This document shows positions 16,183 through 25,195 of a DNA stretch of 64,000 nucleotides, piece after piece; position 1 is the first letter of the stretch; each line of letters begins with the position of its first letter. Made by a program: the position numbers and the translations under genes. The stretch comes from Streptomyces sp. NBC_00510 (GTDB lineage: Bacteria > Actinomycetota > Actinomycetes > Streptomycetales > Streptomycetaceae), in contig CP107851.1 of NCBI GenBank assembly GCA_036013505.1, positions 8,046,001-8,110,000 of the forward strand, given 5' to 3'. The notes under the pieces were generated by a model. It was not told the DNA's origin. It worked only from the letters and a program-made list of their open reading frames with translations, and searched no databases.

Positions 16183-16779
16183 ATGGGGCTCGACTACACC
16201 TACGAGATCGTCCTGCCGGCCAGGAACGTCGCCGCCGCGCTGGCGGAGCTGGTGACGCTGGCGCCGCCGGCCTCGCATGTGCCGCCGCTGACGGTCACCC
16301 TGCCCGGCGGGGAAGGCATCGTCGTCCCGTTCACCTCCCACTTCCGGAGTGAGCCGGTGGACTGCTCCAGGAGCGACACGCTGAAGCTCGACACCTCGAT
16401 CATGTTCGGGGTGGACGACGCCGTACGCGCGTTCCTGGAGACCCGCGACCCCGAGCCCGACGCGCTCGGGAGGGTCCCGATCGGCTACGTCTATCTGACG
16501 GTCCGGTTCGCGCCCGCGCTCCACCCCCACTACGCGACGCTGGAGTTCACGGCGGCGACCACCGGGATGAGCCTGATGTTCGAGCGGTCCGCGAGCGTCA
16601 GATCGGTGTTCACCGGCCTCACGGCCGCAGCCGGCGGAGTGTGCTGCCTGCTCGACACCGAGACCGGCGTCCACCGCATGGACTGGCTGAACGGCCGGCC
16701 GGTCCGGGAGACCGTCCCCGGCCCCCGCTTCGCCGACTACCCGGCGCTCGTGGCGGCCTGGCCCGACCCGGAGCGGTGA
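16183..16779 (+). CDS. conserved hypothetical protein
   Basis: A 198-residue soluble protein beginning MGLDYTYEIVLPARNV. It has no signal peptide or membrane helix, and I cannot assign a family. Alternating strands such as IGYVYLTVRF and YATLEFTAATTGMS suggest a mixed alpha/beta fold. Similar small proteins are common next to acetyltransferases in streptomycetes, but that gives no function. The GGGGAGGG box at 16169-16176 favours ATG 16183 over an ATG six bases earlier. It stands alone, convergent with the DUF885 gene. Confidence 0.7.
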   Translation: MGLDYTYEIVLPARNVAAALAELVTLAPPASHVPPLTVTLPGGEGIVVPFTSHFRSEPVDCSRSDTLKLDTSIMFGVDDAVRAFLETRDPEPDALGRVPIGYVYLTVRFAPALHPHYATLEFTAATTGMSLMFERSASVRSVFTGLTAAAGGVCCLLDTETGVHRMDWLNGRPVRETVPGPRFADYPALVAAWPDPER

Positions 16780-16792
16780 AGCGGCGGTGTCC

Positions 16793-16832
16793 GTCGTCCC
16801 CCCGGGCGGGTCCCGGAGGGACGAGGGACGAC
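16793..16832. terminator. nested hairpin between convergent genes
   Basis: GTCGTCCC (16793-16800) pairs with GGGACGAC (16825-16832), and an inner CCGGG/CCCGG stem (16802-16806 with 16812-16816) lies in the loop. It fills the gap between two convergent genes and may end both transcripts. Confidence 0.4.
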
Positions 16833-16837
16833 ACGGC

Positions 16838-18514
16838 CTAGAGCTTCGAGAGCTCGTCGACGAGGTCGTCCAGGCCCAGGGAGCCCTGCGACAGCGCGGC
16901 CATGTGCCAGGCCTTGGGGTCGAAGGAGTCGCCGTGGGCCTTGCGGGCGGCCTCGCGCCCGGCGAGCCAGGCGCGCTCGCCCAGCTTGTAGCCGATGGCC
17001 TGCCCCGGCATGCCGAGGTAGCGGATGATCTCGCTGTCGAGCATGGCGTCGCTGAGCCCGTTGAAGCGCCCGAAGAACTCACGCCCCAGCTCCGGCGTCC
17101 AGGTCTCGCCCGGGCGGTACGGGCTGTCCCGCGGGATCTCCAGCTCCAGGTGCATGCCGATGTCCAGGATGACGCGGGTGGCCCGCAGCATCTGCGCGTT
17201 GAGGTAGCCCAGCCGGCGCCCCGCGTCCGTCAGGAAGCCGAGTTCGTCCATGAGGCGCTCGGCGTACAGGGCCCAGCCCTCCGCGTTGGCGCTGACCTGG
17301 CCGAGGGTGGCCTGGTAGCGGCTGAGCCGGTCCGCGACGTACACCCACTGCGCGAGCTGCAGGTGGTGGCCGGGGACGCCCTCGTGGTACCAGGTGCTGA
17401 CCAGGTCCCAGACGGGGAACCGCTCGCGGCCCAGGGTGGGCAGCCAGGTGCGGCCCGGGCGGGAGAAGTCCAGGGAGGGGGCCGTGTAGTACGGCGCGGC
17501 GGCGCTGCCGGGCGGGGCGATGCGGGACTCGACGTGCTTGACGGGCTCGGCCAGGTCGAAGTGGGTGCCGTCGAGCGCGGCCATGGCCTCGTCCATCAGG
17601 CCCTGCAGCCAGTCGCGGACCGCGTCGACGCCGTCGACGGCCTCGCCGGCCTCGTCCAGGTGGGCCAGCGCCTCCAGCGGGGTGGAGCCGGGCAGCACCT
17701 TCTCCGCCTCGACGCGCATCTCGGCGTCGAGGCGCCGGAATTCCTCCCAGCCCCAGGCGTACGCCTCGTCCAGGTCGAGGTCGGAGCCGGTCCAGTAGCG
17801 GGCCCAGCGGGCGTACCGCTCGCGGCCGACGGCGTCCGGGGTGCCCTCGACGGCGGGGGCGTAGGTGTCGCGCAGCCAGTCGCGCAGGCCTGCGACGGCG
17901 GCGGCGGCGTCGGCGGCACCGCCGTCGAGCTCGGACCGCAGGGCCTGCGGGCCCTCCTTCACGAACTGCGCGAACCAGCTCGCTCCTGCGTCCTCGCCCA
18001 GCCACTCACCGAGCTGCTCGATGACCGTGGTGACCTGGCGCGGCCCGGCCGGCAGCTTGCGGGCGACGCCCTCCTCCAGGGAGGCCCGGTAGCCCGCCAG
18101 GGCCTCCGGGACCGCGCGCAGCCGGGCGGCGACGGCGGCCCAGTCCTCGTCCGTCCCGGTCGGCATCAGCATGAAGACGCCGCGCACCGCGTGGACGGGG
18201 GAGTGCAGGTTGCTCACGGCCCGCAGGCCCTCACCCGCCTCGTGCACGGCCAGCTCGGCGGTGAGCCGCTCGCGCAGCAGCCGGGCGCAGCGGCGCTCGT
18301 CGTCGTCCGTCGCCTCGGCCACGTCGACGTCGGCCAGGGTGCGGCGGGCGAGCCCGGCCTGGGCCTCCAGGCCGGCGGGGCTGAAGTCGGGGAGCCGGTC
18401 CTGACCGGTCCGCACCCCCAGGTACGTGGCGGTGATGGGGTCGAGTTCGGTGACCGCGTCGACGTACGCGTCGGCGATCTGGCGGGGCAGCGCGCTGCCG
18501 GTGGTGTCGGGCAT
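16838..18514 (-). CDS. DUF885-family protein, putative metal-dependent carboxypeptidase-like hydrolase
   Basis: A 558-residue protein of the DUF885 family. It contains an HEGVPGHHLQ segment (about residue 377) that fits an HExxxH-type zinc site, with a downstream NAEGWALYAERLMDELG helix supplying the likely third ligand, as in M32-like or gluzincin folds. No signal peptide is apparent. The ATG at 18514 has AGGA seven bases upstream; an ATG 14 codons upstream at 18556 is an alternative. It follows the AsnC-type gene closely on the same strand, so the two form an operon. Peptidase activity is inferred from the fold, not shown. Confidence 0.82.
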   Translation of the reverse strand: MPDTTGSALPRQIADAYVDAVTELDPITATYLGVRTGQDRLPDFSPAGLEAQAGLARRTLADVDVAEATDDDERRCARLLRERLTAELAVHEAGEGLRAVSNLHSPVHAVRGVFMLMPTGTDEDWAAVAARLRAVPEALAGYRASLEEGVARKLPAGPRQVTTVIEQLGEWLGEDAGASWFAQFVKEGPQALRSELDGGAADAAAAVAGLRDWLRDTYAPAVEGTPDAVGRERYARWARYWTGSDLDLDEAYAWGWEEFRRLDAEMRVEAEKVLPGSTPLEALAHLDEAGEAVDGVDAVRDWLQGLMDEAMAALDGTHFDLAEPVKHVESRIAPPGSAAAPYYTAPSLDFSRPGRTWLPTLGRERFPVWDLVSTWYHEGVPGHHLQLAQWVYVADRLSRYQATLGQVSANAEGWALYAERLMDELGFLTDAGRRLGYLNAQMLRATRVILDIGMHLELEIPRDSPYRPGETWTPELGREFFGRFNGLSDAMLDSEIIRYLGMPGQAIGYKLGERAWLAGREAARKAHGDSFDPKAWHMAALSQGSLGLDDLVDELSKL

Positions 18515-18562
18515 GGTCACATCCTGGTACGGAGCGGCCTGCTCCGTCATCACCATTGACGA

Positions 18563-19045
18563 TCATATTCCTGACGTGGGCGGGAGCAGCGGGCCGCAGT
18601 CCCAGTGCTGGAAGATCAACCGGGTCTCCACGCGCGCGACTTCGGGCCGCGAGGTGAACTCGTCGACGACCAGCCGCTGGAGGTCGCCGGTGCTCGCCAC
18701 GGCCACGTGGACGAGGTAGTCGTCGGGCCCGGTGAGGTGGAACAGCGCCCGGGACTCGGGCAGTGCCCGCACCCGTTCCACGAACGGGCCGATCAGCTCC
18801 CGGCGGTGCGGCCGCACCTGCACCGCCAGCAGTGCCTCCAGCGGCCGCCCGAGCCGGGCCGGGTCGACCCGCAGCTCATGGCCGAGGATCACCCCGGTGC
18901 GGCGCAGCCGGCCGACCCGGTCCAGGCAGGTGGACGGGGCCACGCCCACGGCCGCGGCGAGGTCCTTGTACGTCGTCCGTGCGTCGTTCTGCAGGAGCCG
19001 CAGAATCTCGAGGTCGACCGGATCCAGAAGCACAGAATCGGACAT
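18563..19045 (-). CDS. Lrp/AsnC-family transcriptional regulator
   Basis: A 160-residue feast/famine regulator with a winged helix-turn-helix (ILRLLQNDARTTYKDLAAAV; APSTCLDRVGRLRRTG) and a RAM domain (LLAVQVRPHRRE; GPDDYLVHVAV). It lies divergent from a PLP-dependent lyase of the gamma-lyase family with 59 bases between the starts, and upstream of the DUF885 gene. The layout suggests that it controls the lyase in response to an amino acid, probably a sulfur amino acid, by analogy with Lrp-type regulators next to such enzymes (inference). Confidence 0.92.
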   Translation of the reverse strand: MSDSVLLDPVDLEILRLLQNDARTTYKDLAAAVGVAPSTCLDRVGRLRRTGVILGHELRVDPARLGRPLEALLAVQVRPHRRELIGPFVERVRALPESRALFHLTGPDDYLVHVAVASTGDLQRLVVDEFTSRPEVARVETRLIFQHWDCGPLLPPTSGI

Positions 19046-19104
19046 CGGCCGAAGTTAACACGGGCTCTCCCCGCTACGGACCGGTAGCTGTTCAGCATCG
19101 GGCC

Positions 19105-20307
19105 ATGGACACGACAGCATCGGCGCCCACCCGCGCCCTCGCCACCGAGGCCGTGCACGCCGGCCGCGAAGACCTCGCGGACCTCGGCCTGCACGCCGTT
19201 CCCCTGGACCTGTCCACCACCTACCCCTCGCGGGACAGCCGCGCCGAGGCCGCCCGGCTGGACGACTTCGCCGTGACCGGTGCCGCGCTGACCGGCCCGC
19301 CGGTCTACTCCCGGCTCGACAACCCCACCGTCGCCCGCTTCGAGGCGGCGCTGGCCCGGCTGGAGGGCGCCGAGGCCGCGGTGGCCTTCGCCAGCGGCAT
19401 GGCCGCCCTCACCGCCACCCTGCTGGCCCGTGCCTCCATGGGGCTGCGCCACGTGGTGGCCGTCCGCCCGCTGTACGGCTGCAGCGACCACCTCCTGACC
19501 GGGGGCCTGATCGGCACCGAGGTGACCTGGACCGACCCGGCTGGGGGTACCCCCGACGCAGTCAGGGGGAGGATCGCCGACGCCATCCGCCCCGACACCG
19601 GCCTGGTGATCGTGGAGACCCCCGCCAACCCGACGCTGGCCGAGGTCGACCTGCGGGCCGTCGCCCACTCCTGCGGCGAGGTGCCGCTGCTGGTCGACAA
19701 CACCTTCGCCACGCCCGTCCTGCAGCGCCCGCTGGAGAGCGGCGCCAGGATCGTGCTGCACAGCGCCACCAAGTACCTGGGCGGCCACGGCGACGTCCTG
19801 GGCGGGGTCATCGCCTGTGACGAGGAGTTCGCCCGCGTGCTGCGCAAGGTGCGCTTCGCCACCGGCGGGGTGCTGCACCCCCTGGCGGGCTACCTGCTGC
19901 TGCGCGGGCTGTCCACGCTGCCGGTCCGGGTGAAGGCCGCCTCGGCGACGGCGGCCGCGCTGGCCGAGCGGCTGGCCGCCGACCCGCGGGTGGCGAAGGT
20001 GCACTACCCGCGGATCGGCGGCGCCATGGTCGCGTTCGAGGTCCAGGGCGACCCGCACGAGGTGATCGCCGGGGTCCGGCTGATCACCCCGGCGGTCAGC
20101 CTCGGGAGCGTCGACACCCTCATCCAGCACCCGGCCTCGATCAGCCACCGCATCGTCGACGAGGGCGACCGCCACAGCTCGGGGGTCAGCGACCGGCTGC
20201 TGCGGCTGTCCGTCGGCCTGGAGGACGTCGAGGACCTGTGGGAGGACCTCGACATCGCGCTCAGCGCAGCGACACGCTCGCGCCGGCCGGTGACAGCGTC
20301 GCGGTGA
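19105..20307 (+). CDS. PLP-dependent trans-sulfuration enzyme (cystathionine/methionine gamma-lyase-like)
   Basis: A 400-residue enzyme of the Cys/Met metabolism PLP family. It shows PVYSRLDNPT near residue 70, the cofactor-stacking region FASGMAA near 95, the Asp in VDNTFATP near 200, and the PLP Lys in HSATKYLGGHGD near 220. The C-terminal ITPAVSLGSVDTLIQHPAS motif is typical of gamma-lyases and synthases. Which of cystathionine gamma-lyase, gamma-synthase or methionine gamma-lyase it is cannot be fixed from sequence. ATG 19105 is the first start after the divergent promoter. Its last 47 bases overlap the convergent ACT-GNAT gene. Confidence 0.9.
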   Translation: MDTTASAPTRALATEAVHAGREDLADLGLHAVPLDLSTTYPSRDSRAEAARLDDFAVTGAALTGPPVYSRLDNPTVARFEAALARLEGAEAAVAFASGMAALTATLLARASMGLRHVVAVRPLYGCSDHLLTGGLIGTEVTWTDPAGGTPDAVRGRIADAIRPDTGLVIVETPANPTLAEVDLRAVAHSCGEVPLLVDNTFATPVLQRPLESGARIVLHSATKYLGGHGDVLGGVIACDEEFARVLRKVRFATGGVLHPLAGYLLLRGLSTLPVRVKAASATAAALAERLAADPRVAKVHYPRIGGAMVAFEVQGDPHEVIAGVRLITPAVSLGSVDTLIQHPASISHRIVDEGDRHSSGVSDRLLRLSVGLEDVEDLWEDLDIALSAATRSRRPVTASR

Positions 20308-21640
20308 TGACCAGCGTGCCGTCCTCGACCTGGTAGTCCAGCGGCAGACCCAGGCGGCGCATCGTCGCGACCATCCCGGTGTTGGTCGCCCGGGTCACCG
20401 CGTACACGCTCCCGCACCCCGCGTCGACGGCCTGGGCGACCAGGCGGCGCAGCAGCTCGAGGCCGATGCCGCGGCGCTGCCAGGCGTCCTCGACCAGCAG
20501 GGCGACCTCGGTCTCGTCGCCGTCCCACAGCAGGTGGCCGAGGGCGACGAGCCGGCCGGAGACGGTCTGCACGGCGAGCGTCTGCCCGAAGCGGGGGCTG
20601 AGCAGGTGGGTCAGATAGCGGTCCACGTCCGCGACGGGGCCGTGGTAACGGCGCGTCAGGGTCCTGGCGGAGCAGCGCTCGTGGAGCTCGCGGGCGGCCT
20701 CGAGGTCCTCGGGGCCCGCCCGGCGGACGGTGATCTCGTTGCCCTCGGGCAGGGTGAGCACCGCCCGGTCCTCCGGGACCCTGGTGCCCAGGTGCGCGTC
20801 GAGCTCGACGAGCGCGCGGGCGCGGGCGAACTCGGTCGGGGTGAACGGGAGGTAGGCGCGTTCCACGGTGATGGTGCCTCCGGCCGGATCGCGCAGCCGC
20901 ATGATGGTGCCCTCCAGGGTGTCCTCGGTGTCCTCGGCGGGATCGGGGCCGGCCGTACCGGGCGGGGTGGACCTTATCGTGCAGCGGCCGAACAACTGGC
21001 GTAGTGCCAGGGGTAGTTCGGCGGCGTCCATGGCGGTGCGGGTGGCGAGGTTCAGCACCCGGGTCGGGGTGTCGACCAGGTCGTGGGCGTCGGCCCGCTC
21101 GATCCAGGTGTCGCGCCCGCCCCCGCCGCCCACGGCCCGCGTCAGGTCGCCCGGGGCGAGTGCGGCCGGGGCGCGGACCAGGAACTCGTCCACGGTGCCC
21201 TCGGCCAGCGGGTGCGTCTGGAGCGTGAGGATGTCCACGCCCCGCCCGGCCAGCGCCGTGCAGAGGGCGGCCAGGCTGCCCGGCGTGTCGCGCACGGTGG
21301 TGCGCACCCGCCACAACGTGGTCTGCGGGTCGGGTCCGGTGGCGGCGGAGCTTTCCCCCGGCTCCGTCGTACGGCTCCCGCTGTGGCTCCCGGCTGTCGG
21401 CGGTGAATGACCGTGATGGCGTGCCCACCATGTGTGGAACCCGGCCGTGGCGACGAGCGCGGCGGCCGACAGGCACAACAGGGCCGGGCCGTCGGGGGCG
21501 TGCCCGACGAGATTGGCGATGAGGTCGGCGGTGGCCACGGCCACGAAGAGCGCGGCGAGTTCGATGACGTCGCGGCGCCAGTGGTGCCGCCGGCCCGCGA
21601 AGGCGGCGGGGGCGGTCGTGGCGGAAGTCAGTTCTCGCAT
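20261..21640 (-). CDS. membrane-anchored ACT-domain/GNAT fusion protein
   Basis: A 459-residue protein with an uncommon layout. Residues 25-70 form two hydrophobic segments (IELAALFVAVATADLIANLV; LLCLSAAALVATAGFHTWW), a low-complexity linker follows, residues 110-160 resemble an ACT regulatory domain (RVRTTVRDTPGSLAALCTAL), and the C-terminal 160 residues are a GNAT domain with the VEDAWQRRGIGLELL acetyl-CoA loop. ACT domains bind amino acids, so an amino-acid-gated acetyltransferase at the membrane is plausible. ATG 21640 is chosen because the longer frame runs into promoter sequence. The target is unknown. Confidence 0.8.
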   Translation of the reverse strand: MRELTSATTAPAAFAGRRHHWRRDVIELAALFVAVATADLIANLVGHAPDGPALLCLSAAALVATAGFHTWWARHHGHSPPTAGSHSGSRTTEPGESSAATGPDPQTTLWRVRTTVRDTPGSLAALCTALAGRGVDILTLQTHPLAEGTVDEFLVRAPAALAPGDLTRAVGGGGGRDTWIERADAHDLVDTPTRVLNLATRTAMDAAELPLALRQLFGRCTIRSTPPGTAGPDPAEDTEDTLEGTIMRLRDPAGGTITVERAYLPFTPTEFARARALVELDAHLGTRVPEDRAVLTLPEGNEITVRRAGPEDLEAARELHERCSARTLTRRYHGPVADVDRYLTHLLSPRFGQTLAVQTVSGRLVALGHLLWDGDETEVALLVEDAWQRRGIGLELLRRLVAQAVDAGCGSVYAVTRATNTGMVATMRRLGLPLDYQVEDGTLVITATLSPAGASVSLR

Positions 21641-21716
21641 GCAAACACCATGCCGAACTCGTGTTGCGTGATCACGAACGCGTTGTGACCGACGGGTAAA
21701 GGGTGTCCCATGTCGG

Positions 21717-22238
21717 TTAACTCCCCCTTTCAACAGTTCCGTCCTGCGACAATCGGCGTAGGCATCGGCCGTAGCGCCGCGCGATGCCACGCTGAGTGAC
21801 GCGTCCCAGGGGGCCCAGTAGACGCACGTACCACGCCCCCGGTCCACTGAAGGCCGTGACATCCAGCCACACGGACCCGTCCGGCGCGAGGCTCACCACG
21901 AACGCCTCCTCCCCGCGTTCCGGGTGGCCGGGGAGCGTCCCGTAGGCGAACCCCACGCGCTCCGGGCCGCGTTCCGCCCACACCACCTCGCACGGCGCGC
22001 GCAGGGGGCCGATCCGCAGGGGCACGCGCACCCCCGGTGCCGCGTCCGGGGTGCCGGCGGGCACCCGCAGTCCGGTCGCCCGGTGCATCCGCCACCCCAT
22101 CAGCGCCCGCCCGGCCGCGGCCAGCACCTGGGGGCCCTCGCCGAGCCGGATCCGCTCGTGCAGGTGGTGGAACCCCGGCGGCGTGGGCCCGCCGGTCCGC
22201 GTCATCCCGACCTGCTCATAGGTGAAACCACCCGTCAC
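21717..22238 (-). CDS. DUF1990-family protein
   Basis: A 173-residue protein of the DUF1990 family: FTYEQVG near the N-terminus, PPGFHHLHERIRLGEG, the characteristic GFAYGTLPGHPERGEEAF block near residue 110, and a conserved C-terminal Arg/Tyr helix. No function is established for the family. GTG 22238 is preceded by GGGGAGG at eight bases, which is better than the farther-upstream starts in a 242-codon frame. It lies downstream of the membrane GNAT gene's promoter region on the same strand, with a 243-base non-coding stretch behind it. Confidence 0.85.
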   Translation of the reverse strand: MTGGFTYEQVGMTRTGGPTPPGFHHLHERIRLGEGPQVLAAAGRALMGWRMHRATGLRVPAGTPDAAPGVRVPLRIGPLRAPCEVVWAERGPERVGFAYGTLPGHPERGEEAFVVSLAPDGSVWLDVTAFSGPGAWYVRLLGPLGRVTQRGIARRYGRCLRRLSQDGTVERGS

Positions 22239-22481
22239 GGCGCCGTCCTCCCCGTCCGTCAGCCCGCGGAGCACCCTCCCCGGTCGCTCCACGAGGTCTC
22301 GAAATCGCCGTATTGACGATTTGCACATGCTAAGCCCCCGGGACGCCGCCCGCATCCGCAGATCCCGGCAGCCCGTAGGCGAACCGGACCGCCGCCGTGC
22401 CCCCGCCTCCACGGCGCGTCCCCCGCGGCCTCCTCCGGGCGGCACCGGTCCGGGACGTGACTCACGCGGTGCCGCTCCCGG

Positions 22482-23075
22482 CTACCCGGCGGCCCGCCGG
22501 TAGGTGCAGACGTTGACGCCCTTGTCGCTGGTGACCGTGGAGACCAGTGCGAAGGTGCGCAGTCCGCCGTCCTCGGGGAAGACCGACTTGCCGCCGCCGA
22601 GGAGCACGGGCATGACCATGAGGCGGAGTTCGTCGACCAGGTCCTCGCTCAGCAGGGTGCGTGCCAGCGTCGGGCTGCCCATGACGACGACGTCGCCGCC
22701 GGGGGCCTCCCGCAGTTCCTTGATCCGGGCGACGGCTTCCCCGCCGGGGATGCGGGTGGTGTTGTGCCAGGTCAGCTCGGAGTCGCCGAGCGTGCCGGAC
22801 ACGACGTACTTCGGGAGCGCGTTCATCCGGTCCGCGAAGGGGTCACCGGCCCGCTCGGGCCACGCGCCGGCCATCGCCGCCCAGGTGCGGCGCCCGTACA
22901 GCAGCGCGTCGGCCTTGCCCACCGCCTCGTCGAAGGCGCCGCCCACGACCTCCGGGTCGAAGAAGGGGTGCGTCCAACCGCCGTTGGCGAAGCCGCCGTC
23001 GGTGTCCTCGTCCGGTCCGCCCGGCGCCTGCACCACGCCGTCGAGGCTGATGAACTCGGTGATCACGATGCGCAT
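22482..23075 (-). CDS. DHFR-like (RibD C-terminal) reductase
   Basis: A 197-residue protein of the RibD C-terminal/dihydrofolate reductase-like family: ITEFISLDGVVQAPGG at the N-terminus, LLYGRRTWAAM near 60, GGDVVVMGSPTLARTLL near 125 and LRLMVMPVLLGGGKSVF near 150 are the family's NADPH- and substrate-binding strands. Members reduce pterin or pyrimidine substrates; this one has no riboflavin or folate neighbour, so its substrate is unknown. ATG 23075 follows a GGAG box. It is divergent from the truncated alpha/beta-hydrolase fragment. Confidence 0.87.
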   Translation of the reverse strand: MRIVITEFISLDGVVQAPGGPDEDTDGGFANGGWTHPFFDPEVVGGAFDEAVGKADALLYGRRTWAAMAGAWPERAGDPFADRMNALPKYVVSGTLGDSELTWHNTTRIPGGEAVARIKELREAPGGDVVVMGSPTLARTLLSEDLVDELRLMVMPVLLGGGKSVFPEDGGLRTFALVSTVTSDKGVNVCTYRRAAG

Positions 23076-23228
23076 GGGACTCGCTCCTCGTCTTCGTCGT
23101 CGCTCGCTGCGGTCACGGCAAGGGAGACCGTCGCACTGCCCCGAAATCATCGCGCCCAGGAGGCGAGGCGAGGTGACCTGGACCACATCCCTGCGGATCG
23201 AGACGGAATCCGACCGCCGCCGACCGAC

Positions 23229-23540
23229 TGTGATCGCCAGGACCTGTTCCCGCAGTATTTCTGCCCGGACGTCGCAACGGAGGAGGCACGGGTACTGGCC
23301 GCCGTCCAGGGACCCAGCGACGTGGCCCGCTTCGGCTTCGTGTCGGGACCGCCGGCCTGGCGCGAGCACCCGTGCCACTACGTCGTCGCGGAGGACGACC
23401 AGATCATCCCGCCGGACCTGGAACGCTTCGTGGCCGAGCGCATGGGGGCCGCGACGGTATCGGTGCCCGGCGCCGGCCATCTGGTCATGGTCTCCCAGCC
23501 GCGGGCCGTGGCGGACGTGATCCTGGCGGCCGCCCGCTGA
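23229..23540 (+). pseudogene. C-terminal relic of an alpha/beta hydrolase
   Basis: About 103 codons ending at TGA 23540 read as the C-terminal third of an alpha/beta-fold hydrolase: PPAWREHPCHYVVAEDDQ carries the acid-bearing strand, IPPDLERFVAERMGA the following helix, and PGAGHLVMVSQP the catalytic His. The nucleophile elbow and N-terminal two thirds are absent, and no usable start or ribosome site lies before the fragment, so it is treated as a decayed remnant. The frame itself remains open. Confidence 0.75.
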
Positions 23541-23548
23541 GCACCGGA

Positions 23549-23578
23549 CGCCCGGCGGCGCGCTCGCACCGCCGGGCG
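23549..23578. terminator. 10-bp stem hairpin between convergent units
   Basis: CGCCCGGCGG (23549-23558) pairs perfectly with CCGCCGGGCG (23569-23578) around a 10-base loop. It lies between the hydrolase relic and the end of the PhoD gene on the other strand and can serve either. Confidence 0.6.
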
Positions 23579-23611
23579 CCGGCCCGTCGCGGCCCCCGCT
23601 GCCGTCCGAGG

Positions 23612-25195
23612 CTACTGGCCGACCAGACCCGCCCGGAGCACCTTCGTGAACAGCACCGAGCCGTCCTGCTCGCGCAGCCGCACCGTCATGTCCCCGGAGT
23701 GGCCGTCGATGTCGACCTGCCCGAAGAACTGGTAGCCCTCGGCGGGCGAGACGTTCGAAGCCGTCGGGGCCTTCACGAAGACCCGCTCCGGGCCGAAGGT
23801 GCCGTCCAGCGCGCTCGCCGGGAAGGCACCCGCGTTCAGCGGACCGGAGACGAACTCCCAGAACGGCTCGAAGTCCGTGAACGCCGCGCGCGAGGGCTGG
23901 TAGTGCTGCGCCGAGGTGTGGTGGACGTCGGCGGTCAGCCACACCGTGCCCGTGATCCTGCGGTGCTTGACGAACCGCAGCAGTTCGGCGATCTGCAGCT
24001 CGCGGCCGAGCGGCGCGCCGGGGTCGCCCTGCGCGACGGCCTCGATGTTCGGCCGGCCCTCCGTGGTGTCGGGCACCACCAGCCCGAGCGGCATGTCGGC
24101 GGCGATCACCTTCCACACCGCCCGCGACCGCGACAGCTCCCGCTTCAGCCACTCCAACTGCTCACGGCCGAGGATGCCTTGCGGGTCGTGGGCCTGGTCG
24201 TCGGGGGAGTTGGCGTTGCGGTACGTGCGCATGTCGAGGACGAAGACGTCCAGCAGGGGACCCTGCCGCAGCACCCGGTACACCCGGCCGGCGCCGTCCG
24301 GCCGCAGCGAGGAGAGGGGGAAGTACTCGGCGAACGCCCGCCGCGCCCGGGCCGCGAGGACGTCCACGCTCTTCTCGGTGTAGCGCGGGTCCGAGGCGGC
24401 GATCACCTCGCCGGGGTACCAGTTGTTGCGGACCTCGTGGTCGTCCCACTGGATGACCGACGGCACTCGGGCGTTGAAGCGCCGCAGGTTCTCGTCGAGC
24501 AGGTTGTAGCGGAAGTTGCCGCGGAACTCGGCCAGCGTCTCGGCGACCTTGGACTTCTCCGCCGTGGTGACGTTGCGGTATGCGCTGCCGTCGGGGAGGG
24601 CCTGGGTCGCCGCGATGGGGCCGTCGGCGTAGATGTTGTCACCGCTGCACAGGAAGAAGTCCGGGTCCACCGCGCCCATCGCGTCGAAGATGCGGTAGCC
24701 GCCGATGTCGGGGTTGATGCCCCAGCCCTGCCCGGCCAGGTCGCCCGACCACACGAAGCGCACCCCGCCGTGCCGTCCGTCCGGCGCCGTGCGGAAGGTG
24801 CCCGTGACCGGCGCGCCGGTGCGGCGGGGGTCGTCGGGGTCGGCCAGCAGCACCCGGTAGTGGACCTGCTCGCCGGACGGCAGGCCGTGCAGCCGGGTCA
24901 CCCCGGTGAAGTCGGTGCCGGGGCCGACCACCGGGCCGTGGAAGCGCCGGGTGTGCCGGAACGACTCGGTCGCCGAGGTCTCCACCACCATCCGCGCCGG
25001 CCGGTCCGCGCGCACCCACACCAGGCCGCCCGACGCGGTCACGTCGCCGGTCTGCACCCCCGACGTCGCCGCCGGCCTCCCCGGCAGGGCCAGTGCGGGC
25101 GCGGCCCCCGCGGGCACCAGCAGCGCCCCGGAGGCCGCCAGCCCGCCCCTCAGCACCGACCGCCGCCCGACCGTGCTCCCGGATCCGTCCGCCAT
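23612..25195 (-). CDS. Tat-exported PhoD-family alkaline phosphatase
   Basis: A 527-residue secreted phosphodiesterase/phosphatase of the PhoD family, which uses Ca/Fe to release phosphate outside the cell. A twin-arginine signal (GRRSVLRGGLAASGALLV) begins at residue 10. The PhoD_N beta domain follows, then the metallophosphatase core with VWSGDLAGQG near 150, FFLCSGDNIYADG near 180, QWDDHEVRNNW near 255 and TADVHHTS near 430. ATG 25195 has a GGGAGG box. It is divergent from the Hsp90-like operon across a 279-base gap. Phosphate-starvation control is likely, but I see no convincing PHO box. Confidence 0.93.
   Translation of the reverse strand: MADGSGSTVGRRSVLRGGLAASGALLVPAGAAPALALPGRPAATSGVQTGDVTASGGLVWVRADRPARMVVETSATESFRHTRRFHGPVVGPGTDFTGVTRLHGLPSGEQVHYRVLLADPDDPRRTGAPVTGTFRTAPDGRHGGVRFVWSGDLAGQGWGINPDIGGYRIFDAMGAVDPDFFLCSGDNIYADGPIAATQALPDGSAYRNVTTAEKSKVAETLAEFRGNFRYNLLDENLRRFNARVPSVIQWDDHEVRNNWYPGEVIAASDPRYTEKSVDVLAARARRAFAEYFPLSSLRPDGAGRVYRVLRQGPLLDVFVLDMRTYRNANSPDDQAHDPQGILGREQLEWLKRELSRSRAVWKVIAADMPLGLVVPDTTEGRPNIEAVAQGDPGAPLGRELQIAELLRFVKHRRITGTVWLTADVHHTSAQHYQPSRAAFTDFEPFWEFVSGPLNAGAFPASALDGTFGPERVFVKAPTASNVSPAEGYQFFGQVDIDGHSGDMTVRLREQDGSVLFTKVLRAGLVGQ

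Noticed and set aside
22239-22481. AAATCG (22302-22307) with CGATTT (22317-22322) as a promoter or operator
   Set aside because: A 6-bp inverted repeat alone in a 243-base gap is weak evidence; a nearby TTGACG has no good -10 partner. The rest of the gap shows nothing.
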